Assembly (NCBI RefSeq): GCF_019249245.1
Contig: NZ_JAESDK010000005.1
Coordinates: forward strand, 119,281 to 183,280
From: Alteromonas lipotrueiana
GTDB taxonomy: Bacteria > Pseudomonadota > Gammaproteobacteria > Enterobacterales > Alteromonadaceae
DNA: 64,000 bases
Direction: 5' to 3'
In this document: piece after piece, positions 8,998 through 18,681 of the stretch
How the letters are laid out: the number at the start of each line of letters is the position of its first letter
Position numbering within the stretch: the stretch's first letter is position 1
Made by a program: the position numbers and the translations under genes
Notes under the pieces: generated by a model
Database searches by the model: none
What the model saw: the letters and a program-made list of their open reading frames with translations, nothing else
What the model was told of the DNA's origin: nothing

Positions 8998-9939
8998 TCA
9001 GCCTACCCGCTGACGCCGCTCTATCTTTTTATAGGCCGCTTGTAAGCTTATTTGAGTGGTAAATTCAGCTTCTATATTTTTAACTAACCACTGCCAATCT
9101 ATGAGATTGCATTGTGATTTTTGTAGTATTGATAAAGAGCCAGACCCAGGCCTCTGTTTAACACCGTTCAGCTGAAGCCCGGATTGCTTCACAAGTTGAA
9201 TATAGTCATGAAGATGAAATGGCAGAACAGCTCGTGTTGTTTTTCTTTGATAAATTATGAGGGAACTGAGCTGACGTGGTTGTTTGTTATTTTTTATTGC
9301 CCGTAACCGCTTTTTAATGCTGGTATGCGGCGATCTTTCTGGAGTTTTGGCAATGCCTGCTCGCATGGGATTCAAATCAACATAGACCATACAAGCTGCT
9401 AAAGCCGTTTCATCCATGAGTGCCTGTGATTTAAAACGCCCCTCCCAAAACCTGCCGGTGCATTTATCTTCTTTATTGGCCCGTCGAGAGATGGACTCGT
9501 TTAGTAATCGCATAAACCAGCTGATGTCATACAATCGATTACGATAAACCTCGGCAGCGCTTTCTACGGTCTTAATTTCAATCATAGTCAAAGCGCTTCT
9601 TTGTTCAGCGTTTAAATAGCGATGAGTAAGCACGGTGCCTTTGTGGAGGCGGTGCCAGCGATGTAAAACTTGTTCTGTAGACCAGTGAACAGCAGTATCT
9701 TTATCGACATGTAACACTACATGCGTGTGATTACTCATTACCGCATAGGCGCAGATATTGATAGAAAATATCGAGCCAAGGAATAATAAACGATCTTCTA
9801 CCCACTGGCGGCGATGCTCATAACTTTGGCCGGTCAATTTATCTTTTCCACACAAGAATGCTCGGCGCACACAGCGTGAAACACAATGATAATAAGGCGT
9901 TTCAGACAAAGATATGAGACTTTTTCTGGGGCGAGGCAT
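8998..9939 (-). CDS. REP-associated tyrosine transposase (RAYT), copy 1
   Basis: A 313-residue Y1 (HUH) single-strand transposase. I start it at the ATG at 9939 (MPRPRKSLIS), the same start as copy 2, although the frame stays open 30 codons further upstream into repeat sequence. The metal-binding HxH pair is His71/His73 in NHTHVVLH. The candidate nucleophile is Tyr186 in YVDLNPMRAG, the position matching the catalytic Tyr of E. coli TnpA-REP. A RFWEGRFKSQAL block is also typical. Copy 2 (57811-58755) is nearly collinear and the two are clearly close paralogues. RAYTs are normally single domesticated genes flanked by the repeats they act on; here the flanks carry the TGGACACCCAC kernel. Confidence 0.92.
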   Translation of the reverse strand: MPRPRKSLISLSETPYYHCVSRCVRRAFLCGKDKLTGQSYEHRRQWVEDRLLFLGSIFSINICAYAVMSNHTHVVLHVDKDTAVHWSTEQVLHRWHRLHKGTVLTHRYLNAEQRSALTMIEIKTVESAAEVYRNRLYDISWFMRLLNESISRRANKEDKCTGRFWEGRFKSQALMDETALAACMVYVDLNPMRAGIAKTPERSPHTSIKKRLRAIKNNKQPRQLSSLIIYQRKTTRAVLPFHLHDYIQLVKQSGLQLNGVKQRPGSGSLSILQKSQCNLIDWQWLVKNIEAEFTTQISLQAAYKKIERRQRVG

Positions 9940-10003
9940 GAGCAGGTCGTTGTCGGTAATCAAAACGCTATGTTGCCCTGTCTTCAATCCTACCGCTACT
10001 GTA

Positions 10004-10330
10004 CTGATAGGCAGATATTCGCAACACAACCAGCCGTCGCCTTAAGCTTCATAAATCTTTAAGCCGACTGCCCGACCTGGGCAGCCTGATAATACTGTCC
10101 TTACCATAGACTGTGGGTGTCTAAGAATAGAATGGGTGTCTGAGAATAAACTCTGATAGGCAGATATTCGCAACACAGCCAGCCGTCGCCTTCAGCTTCA
10201 TAAATCTTTAAGCCGACTGCACAACCTGGGCAGCCTGATAATATTGTCCTTACCATAGACTGTGGGTGTCTAAGTATAGAATGGGTGTCTGAGGATAAAT
10301 TATCGATAGAAGGTGGGTGTCATTTGGCAA
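10004..10330 (-). repeat. Kernel-repeat island C: 149-bp tandem duplication
   Basis: Two near-identical units start at 10004 and 10153 (both CTGATAGGCAGATATTCGCA), and each ends with two kernel-like words, GTGGGTGTCT and ATGGGTGTCT. A further GTGGGTGTC lies at 10313. These kernels are one base off the consensus and point in minus orientation, facing island B across the RAYT gene. The first unit begins 65 bp upstream of the RAYT start codon, so the duplication includes part of its leader. Confidence 0.85.
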
Positions 10331-10390
10331 TTTTACCAAGTCTCTTTAAAAGAAACCGAATCGGCATCATGCTAACGAAGCCTTGTAACC

Positions 10391-10975
10391 CTATACCTTC
10401 ACCCACTCCAGCAACAAATTGTTAGCTGGCATGGTATGAATATGGCGCAATGTCAGCCTGCTGACCCAACTTTTCAACGTGACAATATCCTGATACCCGC
10501 CATAACCCTGCGCAATAAGTCTATGGTGAAAGTCGTCGTTGCTTTGGCTGTTAAAACGCCCATTCTCGATAAAAGGCCCATATTGACAAAACACACCACT
10601 GGCAGGCAACATTTCGTCCACCTGAATCATCATTTGCCGCGCTTCATCAGGCTGCATTATATGAGTGGTATTCGCAGTAAATACGGCATCTGCCTCTATA
10701 TCAGGTATCGCATTTTGGCCTATTTTGAGTTCACTGGGCGGATGCAAATTAAACAACCGCGCTTCATCTATCCAGGCTTGAATTCCTTCATGATATTGCA
10801 CCTGATCGCTGGTGAACCACTGCAGGTGCTCAAGGTGTTTTGCAAAATATACGGCGTGCTGCCCCGTACCACTGCCTATCTCTAACACAGCGTTGCTGTT
10901 GGCAAAAGCTTGCTTTAATACTGATAATATTGGCCCACGATTATTTTCACAGGCCTGGCTATAGGGCTTAGTCAT
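10391..10975 (-). CDS. DUF938-family SAM-dependent methyltransferase-like protein
   Basis: A 194-residue cytoplasmic protein with the class I methyltransferase glycine motif [16 protein letters not shown] (about 30-45) after the typical DUF938 opening [17 protein letters not shown]. The substrate is not known for the family. It overlaps the 3' end of the metH C-terminal gene by 8 bp and is the last gene of the metA-metH operon, so a link to S-adenosylmethionine supply or use is plausible but unproven. Confidence 0.85.
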   Translation of the reverse strand: MTKPYSQACENNRGPILSVLKQAFANSNAVLEIGSGTGQHAVYFAKHLEHLQWFTSDQVQYHEGIQAWIDEARLFNLHPPSELKIGQNAIPDIEADAVFTANTTHIMQPDEARQMMIQVDEMLPASGVFCQYGPFIENGRFNSQSNDDFHHRLIAQGYGGYQDIVTLKSWVSRLTLRHIHTMPANNLLLEWVKV

Positions 10976-13592
10976 TCAAATTAGGTCCTAACCATTTAAG
11001 CGCGGTCTTTTCATCCCAATTTTTACGACCTGCGTAGTCGTGTAACTGGTCTTGCTGTATTTTAGCCACCGCAAAATAGCGTGCTTCAGGATGGGCAAAA
11101 TACCACCCCGAGACCGCTGCTCCCGGCCACATCGCGTAACTTTCGGTTAAGCGCATGCTAGTATGCTTTTCTACCTCAAGCAGATCCCAGATAAGTTGTT
11201 TTTCACTATGTTCAGGGCAAGCCGCGTAACCGGGCGCAGGGCGAATCCCCTGGTATTTCTCACGAATAAGGTCATCGTTATCCAGCTGCTCCTGGTTCGC
11301 ATAGCCCCAATATTGCTTTCGCACCGCTTCATGTAAATATTCGGCGAATGCTTCAGCTAAACGATCGGCCACAGCTTTTACCATAATTGCATTGTAATCA
11401 TCCCCGCCGTCGACAAATTCCTGAGCTAGTTCATCTTCACCAATGCCTGCGGTCACCGCAAAAGCACCAATGTAATCGGCATGACCGCTATCTTTAGGGG
11501 CCACAAAGTCGGCTAAACAATAATTCGGATGATTAGGTTTGAACGTTTGCTGGCGCAGATGATGCGCGATACCGGCCAAATTTTGCCGGCTTTCATCGCT
11601 ATAGATTTCAATATCATCTCCAATGCTGTTTGCGGCAAATAGACCAATGACCCCTTTTGCCTGCAAGCGCTTGTTGGCGATAAAGTCATCAAGCATCTGG
11701 TTTGCATCTTCGAACAATTCGCGAGCCTGCACACCGATAATGTCATCATTTAAAATACGTGGGTACTTCCCTGCTAGCGACCAGGTCAAAAAGAAAGGCG
11801 TCCAGTCAATGTAGTGACGCAGCGTAGCCAGATCGGCGGTGACAGGCGTAACCCCGGGGTTATTAGGCGAAACTGGTGGCCCTGAAAAATCAGGCTTCGC
11901 TTTGTTCGCCCGGGCTTCAGCCAGCGTAACAGGCTTACTTCTTGGTTTTTTTCGTGCATGTTGATCGCGCACTTTGTCGTACTCTTCGCTTAGCGCTTTA
12001 GCAAATTCGGGGCGAGCCGTGGGGCTTAGCAATTTCTGACAGACCCCTACAGCGCGGCTGGCGTTGGCAACATACGCTACCGGCCCATGGTAGTTTTGCT
12101 CAATCTTTACGGCTGTATGGGCCTTAGAAGTTGTTGCCCCACCGATTAGCAGTGGCATATCAAAGCCCTGTCGCTCCATCTCTTTAGCCACGTGCACCAT
12201 TTCGTCCAATGATGGAGTAATTAAACCTGACAGACCAATCATATCGACATTACGTTCACGCGCCGTGGTCAAAATAGTTTCACACGGCACCATTACACCT
12301 AAATCAATCACCTCAAAGTTGTTGCATTGCAACACCACGCCCACTATATTTTTGCCAATATCGTGAACATCGCCTTTTACCGTGGCCATGAGAATTTTGC
12401 CGTTGCTGCTACCTACACCATCTTTTTCCGCTTCGATATAGGGATTCAAATGAGCGACTGCTTTTTTCATAACCCGGGCAGATTTAACTACCTGTGGCAA
12501 AAACATTTTTCCTTCACCAAACAGGTCGCCTACTACATTCATGCCATCCATCAACGGCCCTTCAATAACATGTAGTGGCCGCTCGGCAGCCAGCCGGGCT
12601 TCTTCGGTGTCATCAACGATATAATCAGTTATGCCTTTTACCAAAGCATACTCAAGCCGTTTATTGACAGGGGCTTCCCGCCAGCTTAAGTCTTCTTTTG
12701 CGGCCGCTTTGCCATCTCCCTGGTATTTAGGGGCCAACTCAAGTAGACGTTCGGTAGCATCATCCCGCCGGTTTAGAATGACATCTTCAACCGCTTCGCG
12801 AAGCTCTTGCGCAATAGCATCGTAAACTTCAAGCTGACCGGCATTAACAATAGCCATATTCAGTCCGGCGCGAATGGCATGATATAAAAAGACTGAATGC
12901 ATGGCCTCTCGTACGGGATTGTTGCCACGAAACGAGAATGAAATATTTGATAACCCCCCCGACACCTGAACGTGAGGACAGGTTTGACGAATAACCCGGG
13001 TTGCTTCAATAAAGTCGACGGCATAATTATTATGCTCTTCAATACCGGTTGCTACTGCAAATATATTAGGGTCAAAAATAATATCTTCAGGGGCGAATCC
13101 AATTTCTTCAGTGAGCAACTTGTAGCTACGCTGACATATTTCAATTTTACGTTGCTGGGTATCGGCCTGCCCGGTTTCATCAAAAGCCATTACCACGGTA
13201 GCAGCCCCGTAACGCTGAACCAAACGAGCCTGTTGCAAAAACTGGGCTTCACCTTCTTTCAGGCTAATAGAGTTCACAATGGCTTTGCCCTGAACACATT
13301 TGAGGCCGGTTTCTATCACTTCCCATTTTGAAGAGTCGAGCATAATTGGCACCCGACTAATATCAGGTTCTGAAGCAATCAGGTTTAAAAAAGTTTGCAT
13401 GGCTTCTACCGAGTCCAACATGGCTTCATCCATATTGATATCGATAATTTGAGCGCCATTTTCAACCTGCTGACGGGCCACATCCAGTGCGGCTTCGTAC
13501 TCGCCGTCCAATATTAATCGTTTAAAACGGGCAGAACCGGTAACATTGGTACGTTCACCGATATTAATAAAAGTTGCTATATCTGTTGTCAC
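10968..13592 (-). CDS. metH: B12-dependent methionine synthase, folate/cobalamin/activation module (split MetH)
   Basis: 874 residues that correspond to E. coli MetH from about residue 350 to the end. Domains in order: pterin-binding barrel ([12 protein letters not shown] at 9-20; about 1-290), cobalamin cap helices (about 300-395), B12 domain with the DxHxxG ligand motif at Asp408-His410-Gly413, and the AdoMet-binding reactivation domain ([16 protein letters not shown], about 760-775). It lacks the homocysteine domain, which is the separate upstream gene. The GTG start at 13590-13592 has AAGGTGG overlapping the stop of that gene, so translation is probably coupled. The two products must associate to give a working synthase. 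Confidence 0.94.
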   Translation of the reverse strand: MTTDIATFINIGERTNVTGSARFKRLILDGEYEAALDVARQQVENGAQIIDINMDEAMLDSVEAMQTFLNLIASEPDISRVPIMLDSSKWEVIETGLKCVQGKAIVNSISLKEGEAQFLQQARLVQRYGAATVVMAFDETGQADTQQRKIEICQRSYKLLTEEIGFAPEDIIFDPNIFAVATGIEEHNNYAVDFIEATRVIRQTCPHVQVSGGLSNISFSFRGNNPVREAMHSVFLYHAIRAGLNMAIVNAGQLEVYDAIAQELREAVEDVILNRRDDATERLLELAPKYQGDGKAAAKEDLSWREAPVNKRLEYALVKGITDYIVDDTEEARLAAERPLHVIEGPLMDGMNVVGDLFGEGKMFLPQVVKSARVMKKAVAHLNPYIEAEKDGVGSSNGKILMATVKGDVHDIGKNIVGVVLQCNNFEVIDLGVMVPCETILTTARERNVDMIGLSGLITPSLDEMVHVAKEMERQGFDMPLLIGGATTSKAHTAVKIEQNYHGPVAYVANASRAVGVCQKLLSPTARPEFAKALSEEYDKVRDQHARKKPRSKPVTLAEARANKAKPDFSGPPVSPNNPGVTPVTADLATLRHYIDWTPFFLTWSLAGKYPRILNDDIIGVQARELFEDANQMLDDFIANKRLQAKGVIGLFAANSIGDDIEIYSDESRQNLAGIAHHLRQQTFKPNHPNYCLADFVAPKDSGHADYIGAFAVTAGIGEDELAQEFVDGGDDYNAIMVKAVADRLAEAFAEYLHEAVRKQYWGYANQEQLDNDDLIREKYQGIRPAPGYAACPEHSEKQLIWDLLEVEKHTSMRLTESYAMWPGAAVSGWYFAHPEARYFAVAKIQQDQLHDYAGRKNWDEKTALKWLGPNLND

Positions 13593-13601
13593 GTAACCAC
13601 C

Positions 13602-14657
13602 TTAATGGACAAAGGGCTCTAAACCCGACAGCCGCAATTTTGTTTCAAGTTTGGGGATAGTTCGAGGCGTTGCATCCGCGACCGCGTCAGCGAGCGCTTT
13701 AATATGCTCCGGTGTGCTCCCACAGCAGCCCCCGACAATATTTACTAAACCGCTTTGGGCCCACTCGCCAATATGAGATGCCATCTCTGCAGCATCCATA
13801 TCGTACTCACCAAATTCGTTGGGTAGGCCCGCGTTAGGGTGGGCCGACACCATGCACTGAGCAACGGCAGCTATCTCAACCACATATTGACGCAACAAGT
13901 CGGGGCCTAGCGCACAATTAAGACCAAACGAAAAAGGTTTTATGTGACGCAATGAATAATAGAAGGCTTCGGCGGTTTGTCCTGATAACGTTCGTCCTGA
14001 AGCATCGGTTATCGTTCCCGACACCATCACTGGTAGCTCATAGCCTATCGAATCAAAGACCTGCGAAACCGCGAAGACCGCCGCCTTGGCGTTCAGGGTA
14101 TCAAACACAGTTTCAATCATAATAATGTCTGACCCACCATCAATTAATGCCTGGCACGACTCAACATAGGCTTCTACCAGAAGATCAAACGTTACATTTC
14201 GTTTCCCCGGGTCATTCACATCAGGCGATATCGATGCTGTACGATTTGTAGGCCCCAGGACGCCCGCTACAAAGCGCGGTTTTTCGGGTGTTTTACGAGT
14301 GAATTCATCGGCTGCCCGGCGGGCTAATCTGGCAGCCTGCAAATTGATTTCACGCGACTGAACCTGCATGTCGTAATCAGCCATAGCAATCGTGGTCGCA
14401 TTAAATGTATTTGTTTCAACGATATCAGCACCGGCCGCCAGGTACGCACAGTGAATATCATAAATCAGTTCGGGCTGAGTTACCGACAGCAGGTCATTGT
14501 TACCTTTGACATCACAATGCCAATCACTGAACGGTTCGCCCCGATAATCAGCTTCGCTTAAGTTATGTTGCTGAATCATGGTGCCCATGGCACCGTCTAA
14601 TACCAAAATTCGCTGTGCAGCGGCGATATTAAGTGCCTTTGTCTGTTCTGTTTTCAT
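13602..14657 (-). CDS. Homocysteine-binding module of split methionine synthase
   Basis: 351 residues equal to the N-terminal homocysteine S-methyltransferase barrel of MetH. It begins with [13 protein letters not shown], and the zinc cysteines are present in GLNCALGP and [10 protein letters not shown]. It stops with a TAA at the interdomain linker (SGLEPFVH) and the rest of MetH starts 9 bp later with its own ribosome site. Together the two genes encode 1,225 residues, almost exactly E. coli MetH length, so nothing has been lost. Its start overlaps the end of metA by 4 bp (ATGA). Confidence 0.93.
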   Translation of the reverse strand: MKTEQTKALNIAAAQRILVLDGAMGTMIQQHNLSEADYRGEPFSDWHCDVKGNNDLLSVTQPELIYDIHCAYLAAGADIVETNTFNATTIAMADYDMQVQSREINLQAARLARRAADEFTRKTPEKPRFVAGVLGPTNRTASISPDVNDPGKRNVTFDLLVEAYVESCQALIDGGSDIIMIETVFDTLNAKAAVFAVSQVFDSIGYELPVMVSGTITDASGRTLSGQTAEAFYYSLRHIKPFSFGLNCALGPDLLRQYVVEIAAVAQCMVSAHPNAGLPNEFGEYDMDAAEMASHIGEWAQSGLVNIVGGCCGSTPEHIKALADAVADATPRTIPKLETKLRLSGLEPFVH

Positions 14658-15598
14658 TTGTCACCTCTTACACCAGCATGGCCGGCTAATAAATTCAGAT
14701 CATAAGGCGTATTCTGATAAACACAGTAATTCAGCCAATTGGTAAATAGCAAGCTACCATGTGAGCGCCAACGTACTAAAGGCTCTCGTTCAGGATTATC
14801 GTTCGGATAGTAGTTTTGGGGGACAATTGCAGGCTGACCACTTTGCTGGTCGCGCTGAAATTCTTCATGTAAGGTTTCTGGATCATATTCAGGGTGCCCG
14901 GTGACAAAGACTTTGCGATTATCACTGGTGGCGGCCAGATAGGCCCCGGCCTGGTCAGAGCGCGCTAACACGCTTAAGTCTTTAACCCCCGAATAAGCGT
15001 CGCAGCTGATATGCCCAAACCGAGAATGTGGCGCATAAAAATACGGATCAAAACCGCGTAATAAATCATGATGTGGATTTAAAACTTTATGCTCAAATAC
15101 CCCTGAGAGCTTTTCTTCACGCAAGTTTCGCTCAACATTGAAAAAGTGGAACATCGCAGCATGAGCTGCCCAACACAGATATAACGTAGACTGCACATGT
15201 CGCTCAGACCAATTGAGAATTTCAGCCATGGTATCCCAATACTTGACCTGTCGATAATCCAGGTGCGCCAACGGCGCGCCGGTGACAATCAGCCCATCGT
15301 AACGCTTAGAAGCTACGCTGGAAAAATCATGATAAAACGAGTCCATATGCGATTGCGGAGTATGTTTAGGTGCAAGATTATCAATACGAATCAAATCTAC
15401 ATTAATCTGCAACGGCGTATTTGATAGCAACCGGAGTAGCTGCACCTCGGTCTCAATTTTGTTTGGCATAAGGTTGAGTATGCCAACTTCAAGCGGACGA
15501 ATATCTTGATTAGCCGCGCGCAGGCTGTCCATTGTGAAGATATTCTCTCCTAACAGCACATCCTGGGCAGGAAGTTGCTCGGGAATTCTAATGGGCAT
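14654..15598 (-). CDS. metA: Homoserine O-acyltransferase MetA
   Basis: A 314-residue enzyme that acylates the hydroxyl of homoserine, the first committed step of methionine synthesis. The catalytic triad is visible at family positions: Cys142 (LCWAAHA), His235 and Glu237 (TGHPEYD). Residue 111, which is reported to set donor choice (Gly with succinyl-CoA, Glu with acetyl-CoA), is Ala here, so the donor cannot be read off; the small side chain leans toward succinyl-CoA. It is the first gene of the metA-metH(N)-metH(C)-DUF938 operon, behind a MetJ-type operator. Confidence 0.95.
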   Translation of the reverse strand: MPIRIPEQLPAQDVLLGENIFTMDSLRAANQDIRPLEVGILNLMPNKIETEVQLLRLLSNTPLQINVDLIRIDNLAPKHTPQSHMDSFYHDFSSVASKRYDGLIVTGAPLAHLDYRQVKYWDTMAEILNWSERHVQSTLYLCWAAHAAMFHFFNVERNLREEKLSGVFEHKVLNPHHDLLRGFDPYFYAPHSRFGHISCDAYSGVKDLSVLARSDQAGAYLAATSDNRKVFVTGHPEYDPETLHEEFQRDQQSGQPAIVPQNYYPNDNPEREPLVRWRSHGSLLFTNWLNYCVYQNTPYDLNLLAGHAGVRGDK

Positions 15599-15654
15599 AA
15601 TGACTCCATGACAAACGGTAATAGTGACATTCTGGCTTAAGGAAATAGAATAAT

Positions 15655-15686
15655 CAACATCTTTACGTCTAGACGTCTAAATGTTG
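15655..15686 (-). promoter_or_regulatory. MetJ operator (tandem met boxes) upstream of metA
   Basis: Four adjacent 8-mers read on the plus strand: CAACATCT, TTACGTCT, AGACGTCT, AAATGTTG. The third is a perfect MetJ box (AGACGTCT), the second matches 6 of 8 and the outer ones about half. Tandem met boxes 57-88 bp before the metA start imply repression by MetJ with S-adenosylmethionine. No metJ gene is in the window. Confidence 0.8.
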
Positions 15687-15699
15687 AGAGGAAAACTAA

Positions 15700-16036
15700 G
15701 ATGGGTGTCTATGAGCGCGGTTCTATGCGCTCGAACGGCTAAACGAATAGATGCTCCTGCTTAATTGGCTTAGATAACTGATGGCTTTAACGGAGAGCAA
15801 CGGTGGGTAACCAAAATGAGCGTTAACGGAGAGCAACGGTGGGTGTCCAAAATGAGCGTTAATGGAGAGCAACGGTGGGTGTCCAAAATGAGCACATTAA
15901 CGGAGAGCAACGGTGGGTATCCAAAATGAGCGTTAACGGAGAGCAACGGTGGGTGTCCAAAATGAGCACAGTCTCAAGATCACTCAAATTGAAAGTGAAG
16001 GTGGGTGTCCATGCTTAGGAGAAAAAGTGGGTGTCC
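15700..16036 (-). repeat. Kernel-repeat island D: five 36-bp tandem units plus solo kernels
   Basis: Five head-to-tail units (starts 15789, 15825, 15861, 15899, 15935; the third is 38 bp) each read AACGGAGAGCAACGG, then the kernel GTGGGTGTCC, then AAAATGAGCGTT or AGCACA. Two units carry single-site kernel changes (GGGTAACC, GGGTATCC). Solo kernels follow at about 16001 and 16027, and one variant precedes at about 15703. All are in minus orientation. Units abut directly, with no unique spacers. The rest of 15687-16098 holds nothing else I recognise. Confidence 0.88.
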
Positions 16037-16098
16037 ATGCAAAAAAATTTTAAGACAACGTCTATGGCGTGTAACTCTTAAAGTGGTTAACTCTGTCC

Positions 16099-16515
16099 TT
16101 AAGCATCTTTATGAATTTTCACCATCATTTCAGCTTCTGTTTGCGGTATATCGCAGGTTTGTATCAACTCTTCTACCGACGCTCCTTGTTTCACTAATTC
16201 GGCAGCTCGTTGATACAAACGCATTGAAGGGTCTTGCAACTTAACCTCTTTAACTTGCGCTTCAAGGGCCGTAAAGCTGTCTTGTAGTTGCTGTAAATGG
16301 CGACTTTGTACTAATGAACGGTTTTGTTTTTCGTCTAATTGATGCTGAAAGTGGCGCAACTGTTCTTCAGTCACTTTGACCCGGTGTTCATGTTCGGATT
16401 GCAGCAGGGCCATACTTCGCTTTATCGAAAAAACGTAAAAGCCTATGGCAATTAGCAATACCATAGCGATAGCGCTCAATGCCAGAGCTACAATTGCTAA
16501 TTGGGTTGTCGCCAT
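16099..16515 (-). CDS. DUF2802 membrane-anchored coiled-coil protein
   Basis: 138 residues from the ATG at 16515, which has GAGGGA upstream (a GTG at 16533 would add 6). One N-terminal transmembrane helix (about 4-28), then a long heptad-like coiled coil (about 35-90) and a C-terminal conserved block (AAELVKQGASVEELIQTCDI) typical of DUF2802. Genes of this family sit directly after cheW in polar flagellar gammaproteobacteria, as here; the function is unknown. A terminator lies between it and cheW, so it may have its own promoter. Confidence 0.82.
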   Translation of the reverse strand: MATTQLAIVALALSAIAMVLLIAIGFYVFSIKRSMALLQSEHEHRVKVTEEQLRHFQHQLDEKQNRSLVQSRHLQQLQDSFTALEAQVKEVKLQDPSMRLYQRAAELVKQGASVEELIQTCDIPQTEAEMMVKIHKDA

Positions 16516-16577
16516 AATTCTTCCCTCAAACACCTGTTGTATTAAAGATTTCTAAGTGAGAACCCGTCGCTAAGTAC

Positions 16578-16603
16578 GAAAAAACAGGCATTTAGCCTGC
16601 TTT
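16578..16603 (-). terminator. Intrinsic terminator after cheW
   Basis: On the minus strand a short stem, CAGGC-TAAAT-GCCTG, extended by a G.U pair, runs into TTTTTTC. It lies 20 bp beyond the cheW stop codon. Confidence 0.7.
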
Positions 16604-16623
16604 ATACACGTATACTATTGCCA

Positions 16624-17115
16624 CTACAATGTTGACAAATCATCCCACTCATCGTCTGATAACAACTTATTCAGATCGACTAAAATAAGTAACTCACCTT
16701 CACGATTGCTGACGCCCTGGATAAATTTAGCACTTTCTTCTGTTCCCACGTTTGGCGCGCTGTCTATATCTGAAGATTTCAGATATACCACCTCTGCGAC
16801 ACTGTCGACCAGTATGCCGACCACCTGCTCGTCTGATTCGATAATAACAATACGGGTGTTATCGGTAGTATCACTCGGTGGCAGCCCAAATCGAGAGCGA
16901 GTATCAATAACGGTCACTACATTGCCCCGCAGATTAATAATGCCCAGAACATAGTCAGGTGCTCCGGGAACAGGCGCAATTTCTGTATAGCGCAGTACTT
17001 CTTGTACTTGCATGACATTAATACCATAGGTTTCATCGCCCAGGCGATAAGTCACCCACTGTAAAACCTGGTCATTGCTATCTTGAGTGTTATTTGTTGT
17101 TCTATCTTCGTTCAT
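16624..17115 (-). CDS. cheW: Chemotaxis coupling protein CheW
   Basis: 163 residues forming a CheW SH3-like fold (about 18-155): TYRLGDETYGINVMQVQEVLRY, then VLGIINLRGNVVTVID and EGELLILVDLNKLL. It links the chemoreceptor tips to CheA. Located 24 bp after parP in the che operon. Confidence 0.96.
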   Translation of the reverse strand: MNEDRTTNNTQDSNDQVLQWVTYRLGDETYGINVMQVQEVLRYTEIAPVPGAPDYVLGIINLRGNVVTVIDTRSRFGLPPSDTTDNTRIVIIESDEQVVGILVDSVAEVVYLKSSDIDSAPNVGTEESAKFIQGVSNREGELLILVDLNKLLSDDEWDDLSTL

Positions 17116-17138
17116 GAACCTGCTCCGGTTGCCGGGTA

Positions 17139-17882
17139 CTAACCTTGACTTCCCAGCCCTTGGTTTAGCATTAAAATTAACTGTTGTACGTTAATTAACG
17201 CACACATTCTATCTTTTACCATCCCCGCTAGCCAGGGACGCTTACCAGTAACTTCGCGCCACTTTACCTCGCTTTTCGATAACGTAACGGTATTTACCAA
17301 CTTTTCACAGGCCAGACCCCAGGCGCTATCACTTAACATAATAAGGTACTGATAGTTTAGCTGCTCTGCCAATGATTGAGTGTATTTTTCGGGCATGACC
17401 CACATCGCAGAATCAATCACACTGAGTTTCTCATCCCGATGCAACATTACCCCTTTAAACCAAGCCGGCTTACCAATAAGCGGACTGATTTTATCAAGCT
17501 GATGAATACCCCCTAATGTAATTAGCGGTACGGCCAGGGTTAACCCCCCTACTTCAAAAAAAAGCGCCTGAAACTGCTCAGGTAATTGCTCCTGTAAGCT
17601 GTGAGTTGTGACTACAGGTTCAGGTGCAGACTTGTCTTCAGAAGGGGTTAATTCTGCTTGTTCTCCAGACTTAAAAGCGTGCTCATCACCCTCACCTATA
17701 GCAAGTTTCGCCTGCACTGTGTGAGCCACGTCTATTTGTGAATCTTGCAGCTGTTGTGTCGCTACCTCTAATAGTCGCGCGGTAGCGGCGACGGCTTCTG
17801 CAGGATCTTCAGGTTCACTAAGCAAACCTTCCAGATACGTTTCTACCACCTTCTCATTTGCAAACGGCGTACCTTTACTCAT
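17139..17882 (-). CDS. parP: ParP-like CheW-domain protein for polar chemotaxis arrays
   Basis: 247 residues: a poorly conserved acidic N-terminal half (1-110) and a C-terminal CheW-like domain (about 115-240; FEVGGLTLAVPLITLGGIHQ, GLACEKLVNTVTL). Position between a ParA-like ATPase gene and cheW is the vibrio parC-parP-cheW order. ParP in vibrios couples arrays to ParC and to CheA at the cell pole. Its start overlaps the parC stop by 4 bp. Confidence 0.82.
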   Translation of the reverse strand: MSKGTPFANEKVVETYLEGLLSEPEDPAEAVAATARLLEVATQQLQDSQIDVAHTVQAKLAIGEGDEHAFKSGEQAELTPSEDKSAPEPVVTTHSLQEQLPEQFQALFFEVGGLTLAVPLITLGGIHQLDKISPLIGKPAWFKGVMLHRDEKLSVIDSAMWVMPEKYTQSLAEQLNYQYLIMLSDSAWGLACEKLVNTVTLSKSEVKWREVTGKRPWLAGMVKDRMCALINVQQLILMLNQGLGSQG

Positions 17883-18655
17883 GAGCCTTCACCTGCTTCT
17901 AAGTTTTTCAGCAGCAATTGGTATGCTCCTACACCGCGTGTTTTAGGATAAAGTACAGAGGCGGGTAAATGATAAAGACTGGCATCTCTAAAGCGTGTAT
18001 CGACCGGAATCATGCCCTGCCATACGGTGTCACTATAATCGGTCATTAACCTGGCTTGCGCCTGGATAGCGGCGCGGGTACGCCGGTCAAACATGGTGGG
18101 TACAATAATGGTATCAAAAGCTTTGTTTAGCGACCGACTCATCATCGTTAAGGTATACATCATTCGGTCAAGCCCTTTAAGCGCCAGAAACTCTGTTTGT
18201 ACCGGAACAATAACTTTATGACATGCTGCTAACGCATTAACCATCAAAACACCCAAAACCGGCGGACAATCCAACAAGACATAGTCAAACTCATCGGCAA
18301 TGCAATTAAGCGCCTTTTTAAGAATTAAGCCCATTCCAGGTTCACTACCCATTTGCCGATCTAACGTCGCCAATGCCATAGTGGCCGGCAATACAAACAA
18401 GCCATCCACTTTTGAGGGCGATAAACAATCTAATACTTTATCGGCTGTTATCGGCTCTTTTTCAGTAAAAATATTATAAACCGACAAAGATTGCCCTTCC
18501 GCCTCAATGCCAAAGTAATAACTTAACGAAGCATGAGGGTCGGTATCAATAAGTAGCACCCGAAAGCCAGCCTGAGCCAGTAAGCCGCCTAACGTGACCG
18601 TAGTGGTAGTTTTACCTACACCACCTTTTTGGTTAGCGATGGTCCAGATTTTCAT
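17879..18655 (-). CDS. parC: ParC-like ParA-family ATPase
   Basis: 258 residues with a deviant Walker A (NQKGGVGKTTTT, about 8-19), DTDPHASLS and LLDCPP motifs of ParA/Soj ATPases. In vibrios ParC binds the flagellated pole and passes chemotaxis arrays to daughter poles. Context (cheB upstream, parP and cheW downstream) supports this over plasmid-type partition: there is no parB and no centromere-like array. The gene symbol does not refer to topoisomerase IV. Confidence 0.87.
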   Translation of the reverse strand: MKIWTIANQKGGVGKTTTTVTLGGLLAQAGFRVLLIDTDPHASLSYYFGIEAEGQSLSVYNIFTEKEPITADKVLDCLSPSKVDGLFVLPATMALATLDRQMGSEPGMGLILKKALNCIADEFDYVLLDCPPVLGVLMVNALAACHKVIVPVQTEFLALKGLDRMMYTLTMMSRSLNKAFDTIIVPTMFDRRTRAAIQAQARLMTDYSDTVWQGMIPVDTRFRDASLYHLPASVLYPKTRGVGAYQLLLKNLEAGEGS

Positions 18656-18681
18656 TCTAGTATCCGTACCTGACCATATCG

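Noticed and set aside
10968..14657. Split metH as a pseudogene
   Set aside because: No residue is missing, the break is in a linker, and the second gene has its own ribosome site and start codon.
15789..15968. Possible CRISPR array because of the 36-bp period
   Set aside because: Units abut directly with no unique spacers between them, and there are no cas genes. It is a simple tandem repeat.
17879..18655. Plasmid or chromosome partition ATPase
   Set aside because: No parB or centromere-like repeats, and placement between cheB and a ParP/cheW pair matches the chemotaxis ParC.
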